DNA from: an uncultured Verrucomicrobiota bacterium
Lineage (GTDB): Bacteria; Verrucomicrobiota; Verrucomicrobiia; Limisphaerales; SXTU01
Reading direction: 5' to 3'
Assembly: GCA_903863315.1 (NCBI GenBank)
Contig: CAIPBN010000910.1
Coordinates: 1-18,546, forward strand
Length of the DNA stretch: 18,546 nucleotides
The position numbers and the translations under genes were made by a program. Below are positions 7,826 to 16,130 of this stretch, one piece after another (the first letter of the stretch is position 1; every line of letters begins with the position of its first letter). The notes under the pieces are model-generated. The model was not told where the DNA came from and made no database searches. It worked only from the letters and a program-made list of their open reading frames with translations.

Positions 7826-8010
7826 AAGGAAGCAGTTGGAAGTGGCCGTGTCCTTCCCTTCTTGTAAGCCCCCCTTCGTCTGTTCTCACCTCAAGCTTGA
7901 AGCACGCGAAGCGAGGAGAGGACGGGCAACCTTTCTGCACTTGCCCATTGGCCTTAAATCAGGCGAGCAAGCCCTCCGGGCGGGAAGTGGGGAAACCGCC
8001 AACTACTTGG

Positions 8011-8892
8011 CTACATCAGAAGGCCGCAAGCCTTCATCGTTGCCTTGAGCACGGTGCGGTTCGCTGAACTCATGGGCACCAGCGGCAACCGGTAGTTTTC
8101 CTCCACCAATCCCATCAGGGCCAAGGCGGCCTTGACCGGGACCGGGTTGGTCTCAATGAAGAGATCCTTGAAAAGAGGATAATACTTGGCGTGCAGCTTC
8201 AACGCGGCATCCGGACGCCCGGAGCGGAAATAGTCCACCATGTGGCAAACCTCCCGCGGGATCAAATTGCTGGCGACGCTGATCACGCCTTCGGCCCCGA
8301 CGCTCATGAACGGCAGCGTGAGGGAATCGTCCCCGCTCAGGATGTTGAAGTGCCTGCCCAGTGCGGCACGCAGTTGGCTGACACGGTCACAAGAGCCGCC
8401 GGCCTCCTTGATGGCCACGATGTTCGGGCACTCGCCCGCCAGGTGCTTCACGGTGTCCACGCCAATCTCGATGCCACAACGGCCCGGAATGCTGTAGAGC
8501 ACCAGCGGCAGTTCAGTGGCGTTGGCAATGGCGCGGAAGTGCTGGTAGAGCCCTGCCTGGGTGGGCTTGTTGTAATACGGGGCGACCTGCAACGAGCCAT
8601 CCGCCCCGACTTCCTCCGCCGCCTTGGTGAGATAGATGGCCTCGCTGGTGGAGTTGGCACCGGTGCCGGCGAGAACTTTCACGCGCCCGCCCGCAAACTT
8701 CACGGCCAGTTCGATGACCCGGATGTGCTCCTCGTAATCCAAGGTGGGAGATTCGCCCGTGGTGCCCACCGGGACGATGCCATCCACGCCGCCTTTGACC
8801 TGTAGCTTGATTAGCCGCTCCAAGGCCGTCTCATCAAGCTGGCCGCTTTTCTTGAAGGGAGTGACGATCGCTGTATAGGTGCCGGTAAACAT
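8011..8892 (-). CDS. dapA: 4-hydroxy-tetrahydrodipicolinate synthase
   Basis: A 293-residue class I aldolase (E. coli DapA is 292) that condenses pyruvate with aspartate semialdehyde in lysine and diaminopimelate synthesis. The ATG at 8892 fits the family's MFTG start; a TTG at 8925 would overlap the preceding gene. Visible active-site elements are GTTGESPTL with Thr44-Thr45, PYYNKPTQ with Tyr107, VLYSIPGR with Tyr133 and Arg138, and the Schiff-base lysine Lys162 in VAIKEA. The full catalytic set is present, which separates it from N-acetylneuraminate lyase-like relatives with some confidence. A 70-residue hypothetical gene ends 16 bases upstream in the same direction, and the two are probably co-transcribed. 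Confidence 0.96.
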   Translation of the reverse strand: MFTGTYTAIVTPFKKSGQLDETALERLIKLQVKGGVDGIVPVGTTGESPTLDYEEHIRVIELAVKFAGGRVKVLAGTGANSTSEAIYLTKAAEEVGADGSLQVAPYYNKPTQAGLYQHFRAIANATELPLVLYSIPGRCGIEIGVDTVKHLAGECPNIVAIKEAGGSCDRVSQLRAALGRHFNILSGDDSLTLPFMSVGAEGVISVASNLIPREVCHMVDYFRSGRPDAALKLHAKYYPLFKDLFIETNPVPVKAALALMGLVEENYRLPLVPMSSANRTVLKATMKACGLLM

Positions 8893-8908
8893 GGGGAAAT
8901 TGGGGGGC

Positions 8909-9121
8909 TTACGTGACCGAACCAACTAGCATCTTGCCGGTGGCGAGCAACGTTCTCAGCTCCAGCATGGCAGCGTCGGCCTGCTCGCCATCCTCATACT
9001 CAAACTCATGCACTTCGTCGCGAATGGCCACGTGCAAGGTGGCGTCCTCGACGTAGCAACTCTCGACATAAGCAAGGTTGAGCAACGTGCTTTGGAGCTC
9101 GATGAATGACGGCGTGGTCAT
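8909..9121 (-). CDS. Small acidic hypothetical protein upstream of dapA
   Basis: A 70-residue protein read from the ATG at 9121, starting MTTPSFIELQ. I do not recognise a family. It has 13 acidic residues against three Arg/Lys, a central acidic patch (EFEYEDGEQAD) and no signal peptide or membrane segment; predicted character is a small soluble beta-alpha protein. Longer readings start at 9154 or 9292 but add Arg-rich residues that look non-coding. It ends 16 bases before dapA on the same strand and starts 185 bases from the divergent queE, so it has room for its own promoter. The position in front of dapA supports it being a real gene, but its function is unknown. Confidence 0.62.
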   Translation of the reverse strand: MTTPSFIELQSTLLNLAYVESCYVEDATLHVAIRDEVHEFEYEDGEQADAAMLELRTLLATGKMLVGSVT

Positions 9122-9253
9122 GAAACGGGCGCACACTCTGGGCAAATCCGGCATTTTGGCCAGCCCGAACTTGTGGCATCGGCCAACCATGACTACGTGG
9201 TGCCATCCGGAAGAATTTCCTGCCCTTCGTGCGACCGTTCGCCCAGCCGCGAA

Positions 9254-9276
9254 GGAAACGACGCTTACTCGTTTCC
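9254..9276. repeat. Small perfect hairpin upstream of queE
   Basis: GGAAACG (9254-9260) and CGTTTCC (9270-9276) form a 7-bp stem with a 9-base loop, 30 bases before the queE start, in the divergent intergenic region. I saw no preQ1 riboswitch signature around it. It may be a regulatory hairpin or an operator-like dyad; short stems like this also occur by chance. Confidence 0.3.
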
Positions 9277-9306
9277 AAGTCCGGCCCCGCACGGTAGTTT
9301 CCGCGC

Positions 9307-10041
9307 GTGTCTGACCAGCTCGCCGTCAACGAGATCTACCTGAGCCTGCAAGGAGAGAGCACCTTTGCCGGGCTGCCCTGTGTCTTTGTCCGCCTGACCG
9401 GCTGCAATCTGCGCTGCTCCTACTGCGACACCGCCTACGCCTTCACCGAGGGAACGCGCCGTTCACTGACCGAGATCATCGCCGAAATTCACCGCCTGGC
9501 GGCCACCTATGCTCCTGCCGCTTCTGCACCGCGACTCCCGCTGGTCGAATTGACGGGCGGGGAGCCGTTGCTTCAGCCCAACACGCTCCCGCTGATGCGG
9601 CAGCTCTGCGACGCCGGTTTCACTGTGCTGCTGGAAACGAGTGGTGCACTGGACATCTCCCCGGTGGATGCGCGTGTCCGACGCATCATGGACTTGAAAT
9701 GCCCCAGCAGCGGCGAGGTGGAGCGCAACCGCTGGGAAAACCTTGCGCACCTCAAGTCCACCGACGAAATCAAGTTCGTCATCGGAACCGTGGAGGATTA
9801 CGCGTGGGCCAAGGCACAAATCACCCAACACAATCTCGCGGCAAAGTGCCCCCTGCTCTTTTCCTGGGTCACGCCGTTGCAAACGCATCAGCAGGCCAAA
9901 GTCCTAAAACCTCTTCCCACCGGGCAGACGCCCATCGCGCGACTGGACCTCGTGCAGCGCATCATTGCGGACGCGCTGCCGGTTCGCTTTCAGTTACAGA
10001 TGCACAAAATTGTCTGGGCCCCGGATCAACGCGGAGTTTGA
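9307..10041 (+). CDS. queE: 7-carboxy-7-deazaguanine synthase QueE
   Basis: A 244-residue radical SAM enzyme that contracts 6-carboxy-tetrahydropterin to 7-carboxy-7-deazaguanine on the queuosine pathway. It begins with a GTG at 9307, which puts the family N-terminus VNEIYLSLQGES in register. The iron-sulfur cluster motif is C33-NLR-C37-SY-C40 followed by DT, the usual CX3CX2C of this family. TGGEPL (83-88) and ETSG follow, as in radical SAM binding sites for SAM, and the C-terminal half keeps FQLQMHKIVW, which closes QueE proteins. No queC, queD or queF gene is in the window, so the partners must be elsewhere. The next gene starts 47 bases later. Confidence 0.95.
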   Translation: MSDQLAVNEIYLSLQGESTFAGLPCVFVRLTGCNLRCSYCDTAYAFTEGTRRSLTEIIAEIHRLAATYAPAASAPRLPLVELTGGEPLLQPNTLPLMRQLCDAGFTVLLETSGALDISPVDARVRRIMDLKCPSSGEVERNRWENLAHLKSTDEIKFVIGTVEDYAWAKAQITQHNLAAKCPLLFSWVTPLQTHQQAKVLKPLPTGQTPIARLDLVQRIIADALPVRFQLQMHKIVWAPDQRGV

Positions 10042-10088
10042 AGGTTGAGCCTGCCATCAAACGCTCCTGACTTCGCCTCCTGAACAGC

Positions 10089-11429
10089 TTGGCCACGTTG
10101 AAGACAAAGACCCAACAGACCCTCGACCTGCTCCGTGCGCATGAGTCGCGCAACGTCACCTTCATGGCGTCGGACGGCTCCTGGCCCATCGTATGGGCAC
10201 GGGCCAAGGGCGTCACGGTTTGGGACATCGAAGGCCGCCCATATCTGGACCTCACCGCTGCCTTTGGCGTCGCCGCAGCCGGACATGCGAACCCGTGCGT
10301 CGTCCGCGCCGGACAGCGGCAGATGGCCACGCTCCTGCACGCCATGGGCGACGTGCATCCGCACCCGTTGAAAGCCGAACTTGCGCAACAACTCTCCGCA
10401 CTGACGTTTGCCCGCTGGGGTCGGGGAGGCATCGGCAAGACCATCTTCTGCAACTCCGGCTTTGAGGCCGTGGAAGCCGCGCTCAAGACCGCGCTCCTCG
10501 CGACGGACAAGCCAGGCGTCATTGCCTTCGAGGGTGCCTACCATGGGCTGGGCTATGGCGCGTTGAATGCGACCCACCGCGAGCACTTCCGCCGCCCCTT
10601 CCGCACGCAGTTGCGGAAGTTCGGCCAATTTCTCCCCTTCCCGGCGGCCGACGAAATCGGGAAGCGGAAATCCAACGATGCCCCAACGCTCCGCCGGCTG
10701 GAGTTGGCGGCGAAGAATGTGTTCCGGCGCCAGCGCATCGGAGCCATCTTGGTCGAACCCATCCAGGCGCGCGGCGGCATCCGTGTGCCTCCGCCAGGTT
10801 TCCTGCCGCTGCTCCGACGGCTCTGCGATGACCACGGCGCGCTCCTGGTCCTCGACGAGATTTACACCGGCTTTGGCCGCACCGGAAGGTGGTTCGCCTG
10901 CGAGCAGGCGGGCGTGGTTCCCGATCTGATCTGTCTCGGCAAGGCACTCACCGGCGGCTTTCCGCTGTCCGCCTGCGTAGGTCGCGCCGAGGTGATGGAT
11001 CGCGCCTGGCCGGTTTCCACCGGCGAAGCCATCCATACCAGCACCTTCCTCGGCCACCCGGTCGGTTGCGCCATGGCTCTGGCCAACCTCAAGGAACTGC
11101 ACCGCCTCCGCCTCGTGCCCCGCACCGCCCGGATTGGCAAATGGTTGCGCGAGGCGCTGGCTGAATTGAGCCGCGTCCCGGGCAAATTCCGTTGCCGTGG
11201 CTGCGGGGTTGGACTCATGGCCGGGATCGAGCTCTTGCGCCAGGACGGCTCGCCGGCCGGAAGCGAAGCGCTGGCCATTATCCAGCGCATGCTGCACCGC
11301 GGCTTCATCCTGCTGCCCGAGGGCGAGCACGGGAATGTGATCGGCCTCACCCCGCCATTGACCATCACGCCAGCCCAGCTCCGCCGCACGCTGCGGACGC
11401 TCGCGGAGGAAATCGCCGCCTGCCCATGA
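10089..11429 (+). CDS. Class-III PLP-dependent aminotransferase
   Basis: A 446-residue fold-type I aminotransferase of the ornithine/GABA transaminase subgroup. An in-frame stop at 10068 limits the start; the TTG at 10089 gives MATLKTK, and the first in-frame ATG (10164) would cut into the N-terminal domain, so TTG is preferred. Motifs: FCNSGFEAVEAALK (120-133), AYHG (150-153), LVLDEIYTGFGRTG with Asp256 contacting the PLP ring nitrogen, and CLGKALTGG with the Schiff-base Lys285. 'STFLGHPVGCAMALANL' is the subgroup's C-terminal block. The amino donor cannot be told from the sequence; it is not an obvious ArgD, GabT or HemL. It overlaps rsmA by four bases (ATGA), so the two are translationally coupled, though no functional link is evident. 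Confidence 0.9.
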   Translation: MATLKTKTQQTLDLLRAHESRNVTFMASDGSWPIVWARAKGVTVWDIEGRPYLDLTAAFGVAAAGHANPCVVRAGQRQMATLLHAMGDVHPHPLKAELAQQLSALTFARWGRGGIGKTIFCNSGFEAVEAALKTALLATDKPGVIAFEGAYHGLGYGALNATHREHFRRPFRTQLRKFGQFLPFPAADEIGKRKSNDAPTLRRLELAAKNVFRRQRIGAILVEPIQARGGIRVPPPGFLPLLRRLCDDHGALLVLDEIYTGFGRTGRWFACEQAGVVPDLICLGKALTGGFPLSACVGRAEVMDRAWPVSTGEAIHTSTFLGHPVGCAMALANLKELHRLRLVPRTARIGKWLREALAELSRVPGKFRCRGCGVGLMAGIELLRQDGSPAGSEALAIIQRMLHRGFILLPEGEHGNVIGLTPPLTITPAQLRRTLRTLAEEIAACP

Positions 11430-12304
11430 CCCTTTCTGAAATGCGGGAGATTCTGAAGACACGCGACCTGCAACTCACCAAGTCGCTGGGGCAAAACTTC
11501 CTGCACGACGGCAACCAACTGCGCCGCATCGTCGCGGCCGCCGAACTCTCCCCGACGGACAAGGTGCTGGAAATCGGTCCCGGCCTCGGTCCGTTGACCG
11601 AACTCCTCCTGGCCAGCGGCGCACCCGTGCTGGCCATAGAGAAGGACGCCCGGCTCGCCACCTTTCTGCGCGAGCGCTTTGCCACCACCGCCAACCTCAC
11701 CCTGCTGCACGATGACGCCTTGGCGTTTCTTCAACGCGGTATTGCCCCGCGGCTGCCCGGCGCGGCCGTCACAGATGCCACGGCGGCTGATCAGCCAGCC
11801 GACTGGTCCACGTGGAAGCTCGTGGCCAACCTCCCCTACTCCGTGGCCTCTCCCATCTTGGTGGAACTCGCCCTGCACCCGCTCCGCCCGGAACGGATGG
11901 TGACCACCCTGCAACTGGAAGTCGCCCAGCGCATTGTGGCCGAGGCCGATTCCGAGCATTACGGGGTGCTGACCCTGCTGCTCCAGTTGCACTACACCAG
12001 CCCCGGCTACTTCAGAATCCCGGCCGGCTGCTTCTTCCCCCCGCCCGACGTGGACTCGGCCTGCCTCACGCTGCTGCGCCGCCCGCAGCCGTTGCTGGAT
12101 CAACGTCAGACCCAGATCTTCGTCCGCCTGATCAAGCGCGCGTTTTCCCAGCGGCGGAAAATGATGCTCAAACTGCTCAAAAGCGAGTGGCCGGAGGAGG
12201 CCCTGCACGCGGCCTTCGCCCAACTGGGAATCTCCCCCCAAGAACGGGCTGAAAAGGTGGGCTTGGAAGTATTCATGGAATTTAGCAAGCTGCTCGCCAC
12301 ATGA
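11426..12304 (+). CDS. rsmA: 16S rRNA dimethyladenosine transferase RsmA (KsgA)
   Basis: A 292-residue SAM-dependent enzyme that dimethylates two adjacent adenosines in the 3'-terminal hairpin of 16S rRNA during small-subunit assembly. The ATG at 11426 sits in an ATGA overlap with the aminotransferase. Motifs are KSLGQNFLHD (19-28), motif I LEIGPGLGPLT (48-58), the acidic residue at AIEKD, motif IV NLPYSV (135-140), and a C-terminal helical domain ending in the RSQ/KxM-type segment FSQRRKMMLKLL. A Pro/Ala-rich segment (about 104-128) is inserted before NLPY relative to E. coli KsgA. It overlaps the Nudix gene by another ATGA. Confidence 0.95.
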   Translation: MTLSEMREILKTRDLQLTKSLGQNFLHDGNQLRRIVAAAELSPTDKVLEIGPGLGPLTELLLASGAPVLAIEKDARLATFLRERFATTANLTLLHDDALAFLQRGIAPRLPGAAVTDATAADQPADWSTWKLVANLPYSVASPILVELALHPLRPERMVTTLQLEVAQRIVAEADSEHYGVLTLLLQLHYTSPGYFRIPAGCFFPPPDVDSACLTLLRRPQPLLDQRQTQIFVRLIKRAFSQRRKMMLKLLKSEWPEEALHAAFAQLGISPQERAEKVGLEVFMEFSKLLAT

Positions 12305-13071
12305 CCGAAGAGATATTCGATGTGGTTGACGATCGCGACCGAGTCATCGGCCGGCAGACCCGACGCGAAGTCCATCAGCACGGGCTGAAGCACCGGGCGG
12401 TGCATGTGCTGGTCTTCAACCAGCGCGGCGAACTGTTCCTCCAAAAACGGTCGTTCAAGAAGGATACTTTCCCCGGCGCCTGGGACAGTTCCGCCTCCGG
12501 CCACCTGAATGCCGGCGAGAATTACGACACCTGCGCCGTGCGCGAACTGCGGGAGGAGATCGGCCTGTTTGTGCCCCGCTGTCCGAAACGGCAGTTCAAG
12601 ATCGACGCGTGTGAGGAAACCGGGCGCGAATTTGTGTGGGTTTATCGCTGCGATGCCAACGGGCCTTTCCGGCTGAATCAGGAGGAACTGGAGTGCGGGG
12701 CGTTTTTCAAGCCCGACCACATCAACCGCTGGATGGCTGAGCGCCCCCGAGATTTTGCGGACTCGTTCCGGCTCGTCTGGAAATACTTCCTCAATCCTCC
12801 CGCGCCCAAACCGGCGAAGGTCCGGCCCGTCACCAAATCCGCCAAAGCCAAAACGTCGCCACGTCCAGCGCCCAAGGCACCGGCACCGGCGCGTAAAACG
12901 GTGAAGTCGCAGGTGCTTGCCGCCAAATCCGCGCCCCCGAAGAAGGCAAAACAGCAGCAGAAGCCGACGAAGAAGCCCGCCGCCAAACCGGCCCACTCTT
13001 CCCCACGCCGTCCGGTCCGCGCTTCAGCCAAAGCCCGCCCCGGCAAACGAGTCTCAAAAGCGCGTCGCTAA
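12301..13071 (+). CDS. Nudix hydrolase (YfcD-like) with a long Lys/Ala/Pro-rich basic tail
   Basis: A 256-residue protein in two parts. Residues 1-165 form a Nudix domain of the YfcD / isopentenyl-diphosphate isomerase-like group (N-terminus EIFDVVDDRDRVIGRQTRRE, HRAVHVLVF), with an exact Nudix box at 67-89: GHLNAG-E-NYDTCAV-RELREEIGL. Such domains hydrolyse nucleoside diphosphate-linked substrates using Mg2+; the substrate here is unknown. Residues 166-256 are a disordered tail of Lys, Ala, Pro and Arg (KTSPRPAPKAPAPARK, KKAKQQQKPTKKPAAK, RVSKARR) with no Asp or Glu at all, resembling histone H1-like C-termini and therefore likely to bind nucleic acid. The ATGA overlap with rsmA and the upstream run suggest coupled expression. 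A tRNA gene follows 65 bases later. Confidence 0.88.
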   Translation: MTEEIFDVVDDRDRVIGRQTRREVHQHGLKHRAVHVLVFNQRGELFLQKRSFKKDTFPGAWDSSASGHLNAGENYDTCAVRELREEIGLFVPRCPKRQFKIDACEETGREFVWVYRCDANGPFRLNQEELECGAFFKPDHINRWMAERPRDFADSFRLVWKYFLNPPAPKPAKVRPVTKSAKAKTSPRPAPKAPAPARKTVKSQVLAAKSAPPKKAKQQQKPTKKPAAKPAHSSPRRPVRASAKARPGKRVSKARR

Positions 13072-13136
13072 AAATTCTGTTTGGCGTCCGGCGCGACACG
13101 TAGTATTTCCCTCCCGGCAATCGCTCCATTGCCCAT

Positions 13137-13211
<75 letters not shown>

Positions 13212-13261
13212 ACCCCTTCGCCGTGCAGTTTTGCCGGCCTTTACGGCGGACAAACCCAAGC

Positions 13262-13498
13262 TCACCTGTCCGGCAACGGCAGCTCCCCGATGAACCAGTC
13301 TTCAACCTTCTTGCGTGCCCATGGTGTCTTGCGCAGAAAGGTCAGGCTGGATTTCACTGTGGGATCGAAGAGGAAACAGCGAATGGGAATCCGGCGGCCC
13401 ATCTCCTCCCAGCCGTGCCGGGCCACGAGTTGGTTGATGATGTGCTCGAGCGTGATGCCGTGCAGCGGGTCGCGAGGGTGGTGCGTGGGGGATGGCAT
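13262..13498 (-). CDS. VF530-family (DUF2132) small DNA-binding protein
   Basis: A 78-residue protein read from the ATG at 13498. The family signature is complete: DPLHGITLEHIINQLVARHG (about 10-29), RIPIRCFLFDP (36-46) and VKSSLTFLRKTPWARKKVED (48-67). VF530 proteins are one-domain helical proteins found in many bacteria, described as DNA-binding, with no defined cellular role. The last residues (FIGELPLPDR) are lineage-specific. It lies between the tRNA and the DUF1015 gene, on the minus strand and convergent with the tRNA, with 100 bases between its start and the DUF1015 stop, so the two may be transcribed together or separately. Confidence 0.85.
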   Translation of the reverse strand: MPSPTHHPRDPLHGITLEHIINQLVARHGWEEMGRRIPIRCFLFDPTVKSSLTFLRKTPWARKKVEDWFIGELPLPDR

Positions 13499-13598
13499 AC
13501 GACAAATCGCTTAAATCAGCATCTTCACCCCGGACACCTGCCCCGGCTCAGCACCGCAACCCCGGCCCGGATGCACTGTGGTCCTCATCAGCTTGCGA

Positions 13599-14813
13599 CT
13601 AGATCATGTGGCAAAACATCGCATCGCGCAGCTTGGGCTCAAACCAGGTGCTCTTGGGCGGCATGATCCCGCCGGCATCGGCGATCTCCATCAAGTCCAC
13701 GATGCTGGTGGGAAACATGCTGAAGGCGCAGGCGTATTCGCCACCGTTCACCAGCTTCTCCAGCTCTGCCGTGCCGCGGATGCCACCGACGAAGTTGATG
13801 CGCTTGCTGGTGCGCGGATCGGTGATGCCGAAGATGGGATCGAGCACGAACTTCTGGAGCAAGGTCACATCAAGCCGCTCGATCGGATCCTTCGTCGCCG
13901 CAAACTGCGGACGGAAGTGCAGCGTGCGCCATTGACCGCCCAAGAAGAGACCAAGCTCATGCTTCCGGCCGGGCTTGGGATTGCCGGGGGAACTCAGCAT
14001 GAACACGGCGTCCAGCTTGGACAGCAACGCCTCGGACGTCAGGCCGTTCAAATCCTTGAGCACCCGGTTGTAGGGCAGGATTTGCATCTGGTTGTGCGGG
14101 AACGTCACGGTGAGGAAGCCGCCACTGTGGCCCGCGCCGTTGCGTGACTTGAAGACGCGCCCCGCCGCCGCGCTGCGATGGTGGCCGTCGGCGATGTAGA
14201 GGAACGGAATCTTCGCAAACTGATCGGCGATGAAGCCAACCCCAGCCGCGTCGCGCATGGTCCACGAGGTGTGCCGGACACCGTCCTTGCCGGTGAAGTC
14301 CACGTCCGGCGTGCCAGCGGTGCGCTGGGCGACAAAGTCATCCATCGCGGCCACCGCCTTGTAAGTGAGGAACACCGGCCCGGTTTGAGAGTTCAGCGTC
14401 TCAATGTGGCGCACCCGGTCGTCCTCCTTGTCCGGGCGGGTGAACTCATGCTTCTTGATGATGCCATCAAGGTATTCCTGGCAGCTCGCGGCGGCGACGA
14501 GGCCGATCTGTGAGTGGCCGCCCATCACCTGGCGATAGAGATAAAAACACGGCTGGCTGTCCTGGAAGAGCGCGCCATCGGCGATGAGCTTGGTGAAGTT
14601 TTCCCGGCCCTTCGCGTAAACGGCGGGCGAGTATAGATCCGTGCCGGACGGCAGATCGATTTCCGGCTTGGACACATGGAGAAATGAGAGGGGATTGCCG
14701 GCCGCCATTTCACGCGCCTCCTCGGAGGACATCACGTCGTAGGGCAGCTCGCAAATGCGCGCCGCGAGTTCAGGTTTGGGTCGGAGGGCCGGAAAAGGTT
14801 TTAGTGTCGCCAT
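13599..14813 (-). CDS. DUF1015 family protein
   Basis: A 404-residue soluble protein matching the DUF1015 family over its whole length. The ATG at 14813 gives the usual start MATLKPFPALRPKPELAARI followed by ELPYDVMS. Other conserved blocks are FTRPDKEDDR (124-133), ADGHHRSAAA (208-217, likely an active or binding site given its His-His and Arg), ILPYNRVL and the C-terminal MPPKSTWFEPKLRDAMFCHMI. A longer reading to 14957 would add a Cys/Pro-rich segment without family match and is rejected. The biochemical activity of the family is not established to my knowledge; members are often encoded near serine biosynthesis genes, which are not present here. Its neighbours, holB and VF530, do not indicate a pathway. 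Confidence 0.9.
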   Translation of the reverse strand: MATLKPFPALRPKPELAARICELPYDVMSSEEAREMAAGNPLSFLHVSKPEIDLPSGTDLYSPAVYAKGRENFTKLIADGALFQDSQPCFYLYRQVMGGHSQIGLVAAASCQEYLDGIIKKHEFTRPDKEDDRVRHIETLNSQTGPVFLTYKAVAAMDDFVAQRTAGTPDVDFTGKDGVRHTSWTMRDAAGVGFIADQFAKIPFLYIADGHHRSAAAGRVFKSRNGAGHSGGFLTVTFPHNQMQILPYNRVLKDLNGLTSEALLSKLDAVFMLSSPGNPKPGRKHELGLFLGGQWRTLHFRPQFAATKDPIERLDVTLLQKFVLDPIFGITDPRTSKRINFVGGIRGTAELEKLVNGGEYACAFSMFPTSIVDLMEIADAGGIMPPKSTWFEPKLRDAMFCHMI

Positions 14814-14985
14814 AAAGCGGCGCGAAGATAGAAACCGCTCCCCGCCAAGGCACGCGAAAAGTTTGGGCTCTTTGAATCTCGCAGTGGACAAATGGCCCCA
14901 TGGCCCTGCGCTGCATGGAAAACTGCTGCCGGGTCGATGGGGCATCCCCGCCGACATCGAACCAGCGGGCTTGCTGGACGGCGGT

Positions 14986-16011
14986 TCAAAGCCGCAGTTT
15001 TAGCAGGCCAACCTCCAGCGCGAGGGCTTCCTGCACATTGGTGCGGAGGAGCCGCTGGGTCTGCTCGACGACGCGCAGGTTCTCCAAGGCCTCCGGCAAA
15101 GTCACCCGGGCACTGATGACATCCACGGGCGCGGCCAGTTCTGGGAAAGTGACCAGTTCGGCGTCCAGTCCCAGCTTCCGCAACCACACGTCTCGCAGCC
15201 ACCATTGCAGAGTGAGCAGAAGCTCGCCGCGCTGACGCCGGTATTCGGCCTCGATGGCAGCGTCCAGTTCCTCCTCCCACTTTTCGAGCAGCTTCGGCTC
15301 CGCGTCGGGGTAGTTCTGCATGGGCGAACGCGCGGTAAGGGTTTCCTTGATCTGCTCCTTCAGCCCGGCCAGACGCGCCAGCAACTGGCCAAGAACCCGG
15401 TAGCGGCCCAGCAGACTTTGCTTGGGCTCGGCGAGCTGGACGCCGAACTCCCGCAGCCACTCGACGTGCTCCGGCGCAAACTTCCGCCCCCCTGCCCCGC
15501 CGGCAAAGTTCAGGCGCAGGCAGCGGGAAAGAATGGTCTCCAGCAATTGCTGCGGCTCCACGGTAAGGAGTATGAGGATGCTGCGCGACGGAGGTTCTTC
15601 CAAGGTCTTGAGAAAAGCGTTCGCAGCCTGGGTGTTCAGCCGGTCGGCGGCGACGATGACCGCAACTTTCCATGCCGCCTCGGTGGGCTTGAGATTGACG
15701 GTGTGAATCAACTCGCGGACCTGGTCCACGCTGATCTGGCGCGACTTCATCTCGGGCCGAATCCACTGCACGTCGGCGTGGTTGCCGTGGTCAATCTTCC
15801 GGCAGGCCAGGCAGTCGTCGCAGCAGTCACTCGCCACGCCAAGTCCGGGCTGCTGGCAGTTCAGCGTCTTGGCCAGCGTGCGGGCCATGGCCTCCAGTTC
15901 ATCCAGATCATCGCCCGTGAAAAGATATGCGTGCGCCAGCCGGCCGCGCTCCAGACTGCGCTGGAGCAACGTGACGGCCTGTTGCTGGGCGGGGAAATCC
16001 ACGAACGCCAT
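14986..16011 (-). CDS. holB: DNA polymerase III subunit delta' (clamp-loader)
   Basis: A 341-residue AAA+ clamp-loader subunit. From the ATG at 16011 the N-terminus reads MAFVDFPAQQQAVTLLQRSL and then LAHAYLFTG (26-33). The position of the Walker A loop reads GDDLDELEAMA, without GKT, so it should not bind ATP in the usual way: this is the delta' rather than the gamma/tau type. A zinc-finger set Cys52, Cys64, Cys67, Cys70 (CX11CX2CX2C) follows. NAFLKTLEEPP (121-131) and the SRC motif LSRCLRL (161-167), which supplies the arginine finger to the neighbouring subunit, are intact. The C-terminal half is poorly conserved and helical, as usual. A reading from 16149 adds an unrelated Cys-rich leader and was not chosen. 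Confidence 0.9.
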   Translation of the reverse strand: MAFVDFPAQQQAVTLLQRSLERGRLAHAYLFTGDDLDELEAMARTLAKTLNCQQPGLGVASDCCDDCLACRKIDHGNHADVQWIRPEMKSRQISVDQVRELIHTVNLKPTEAAWKVAVIVAADRLNTQAANAFLKTLEEPPSRSILILLTVEPQQLLETILSRCLRLNFAGGAGGRKFAPEHVEWLREFGVQLAEPKQSLLGRYRVLGQLLARLAGLKEQIKETLTARSPMQNYPDAEPKLLEKWEEELDAAIEAEYRRQRGELLLTLQWWLRDVWLRKLGLDAELVTFPELAAPVDVISARVTLPEALENLRVVEQTQRLLRTNVQEALALEVGLLKLRL

Positions 16012-16130
16012 GCGCGGATTCGACTGTGCCGCACGGGCTTTGGCGAGGCGAAATTCGGCTGGGAGCCAGCAGCGTCCAGTCACGGGGAAAAACGGCTTCT
16101 CGGGCGGACTTCGTCCGCTACACTTCGGCC

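Larger units (their letters stand above)
7451..8010. other. 560-bp intergenic stretch between convergent ftsY and dapA
   Basis: No convincing protein-coding gene lies here; the short readings on both strands lack codon bias, recognisable motifs and plausible starts. The middle part (7621-7740) is about 42-43% GC by my count, clearly lower than the flanking genes. It contains a promoter-like pair, two hairpins and a T-tract, listed separately. The right part (7836-8010) has smaller inverted repeats, such as GGGCAA/TTGCCC and GGCGG/CCGCC, and nothing I can name. I looked for signatures of 4.5S RNA, tmRNA, RNase P RNA and 6S RNA and did not recognise any. Confidence 0.6.

Noticed and set aside
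7836..8048. 70-residue open frame between ftsY and dapA
   Set aside because: No motif, no plausible upstream signals and it runs into the dapA 3' end; more likely non-coding.
9122..9306. Possible preQ1 riboswitch in front of queE
   Set aside because: No preQ1 aptamer consensus (C-rich loop and A-rich tail pseudoknot) could be seen; only a plain 7-bp hairpin.
10026..11462. 478-residue open frame antisense to the aminotransferase
   Set aside because: It is a mirror of a well-supported gene in GC-rich DNA, with His/Gln/Arg-rich composition and no recognisable motif.
10862..12241. 459-residue open frame antisense to the aminotransferase and rsmA
   Set aside because: It spans two confidently identified genes on the opposite strand and shows no family signature; a codon-bias artefact.
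13081..13109. Promoter for the tRNA: TTGGCG, 17 bases, TATTTC
   Set aside because: Each box matches the consensus too weakly (four and three of six positions) to list, although the position upstream of the tRNA is right.
14814..14985. 172-base gap between the DUF1015 and holB genes
   Set aside because: Inspected for small genes, hairpins with T-tracts and promoter pairs; nothing supportable found.
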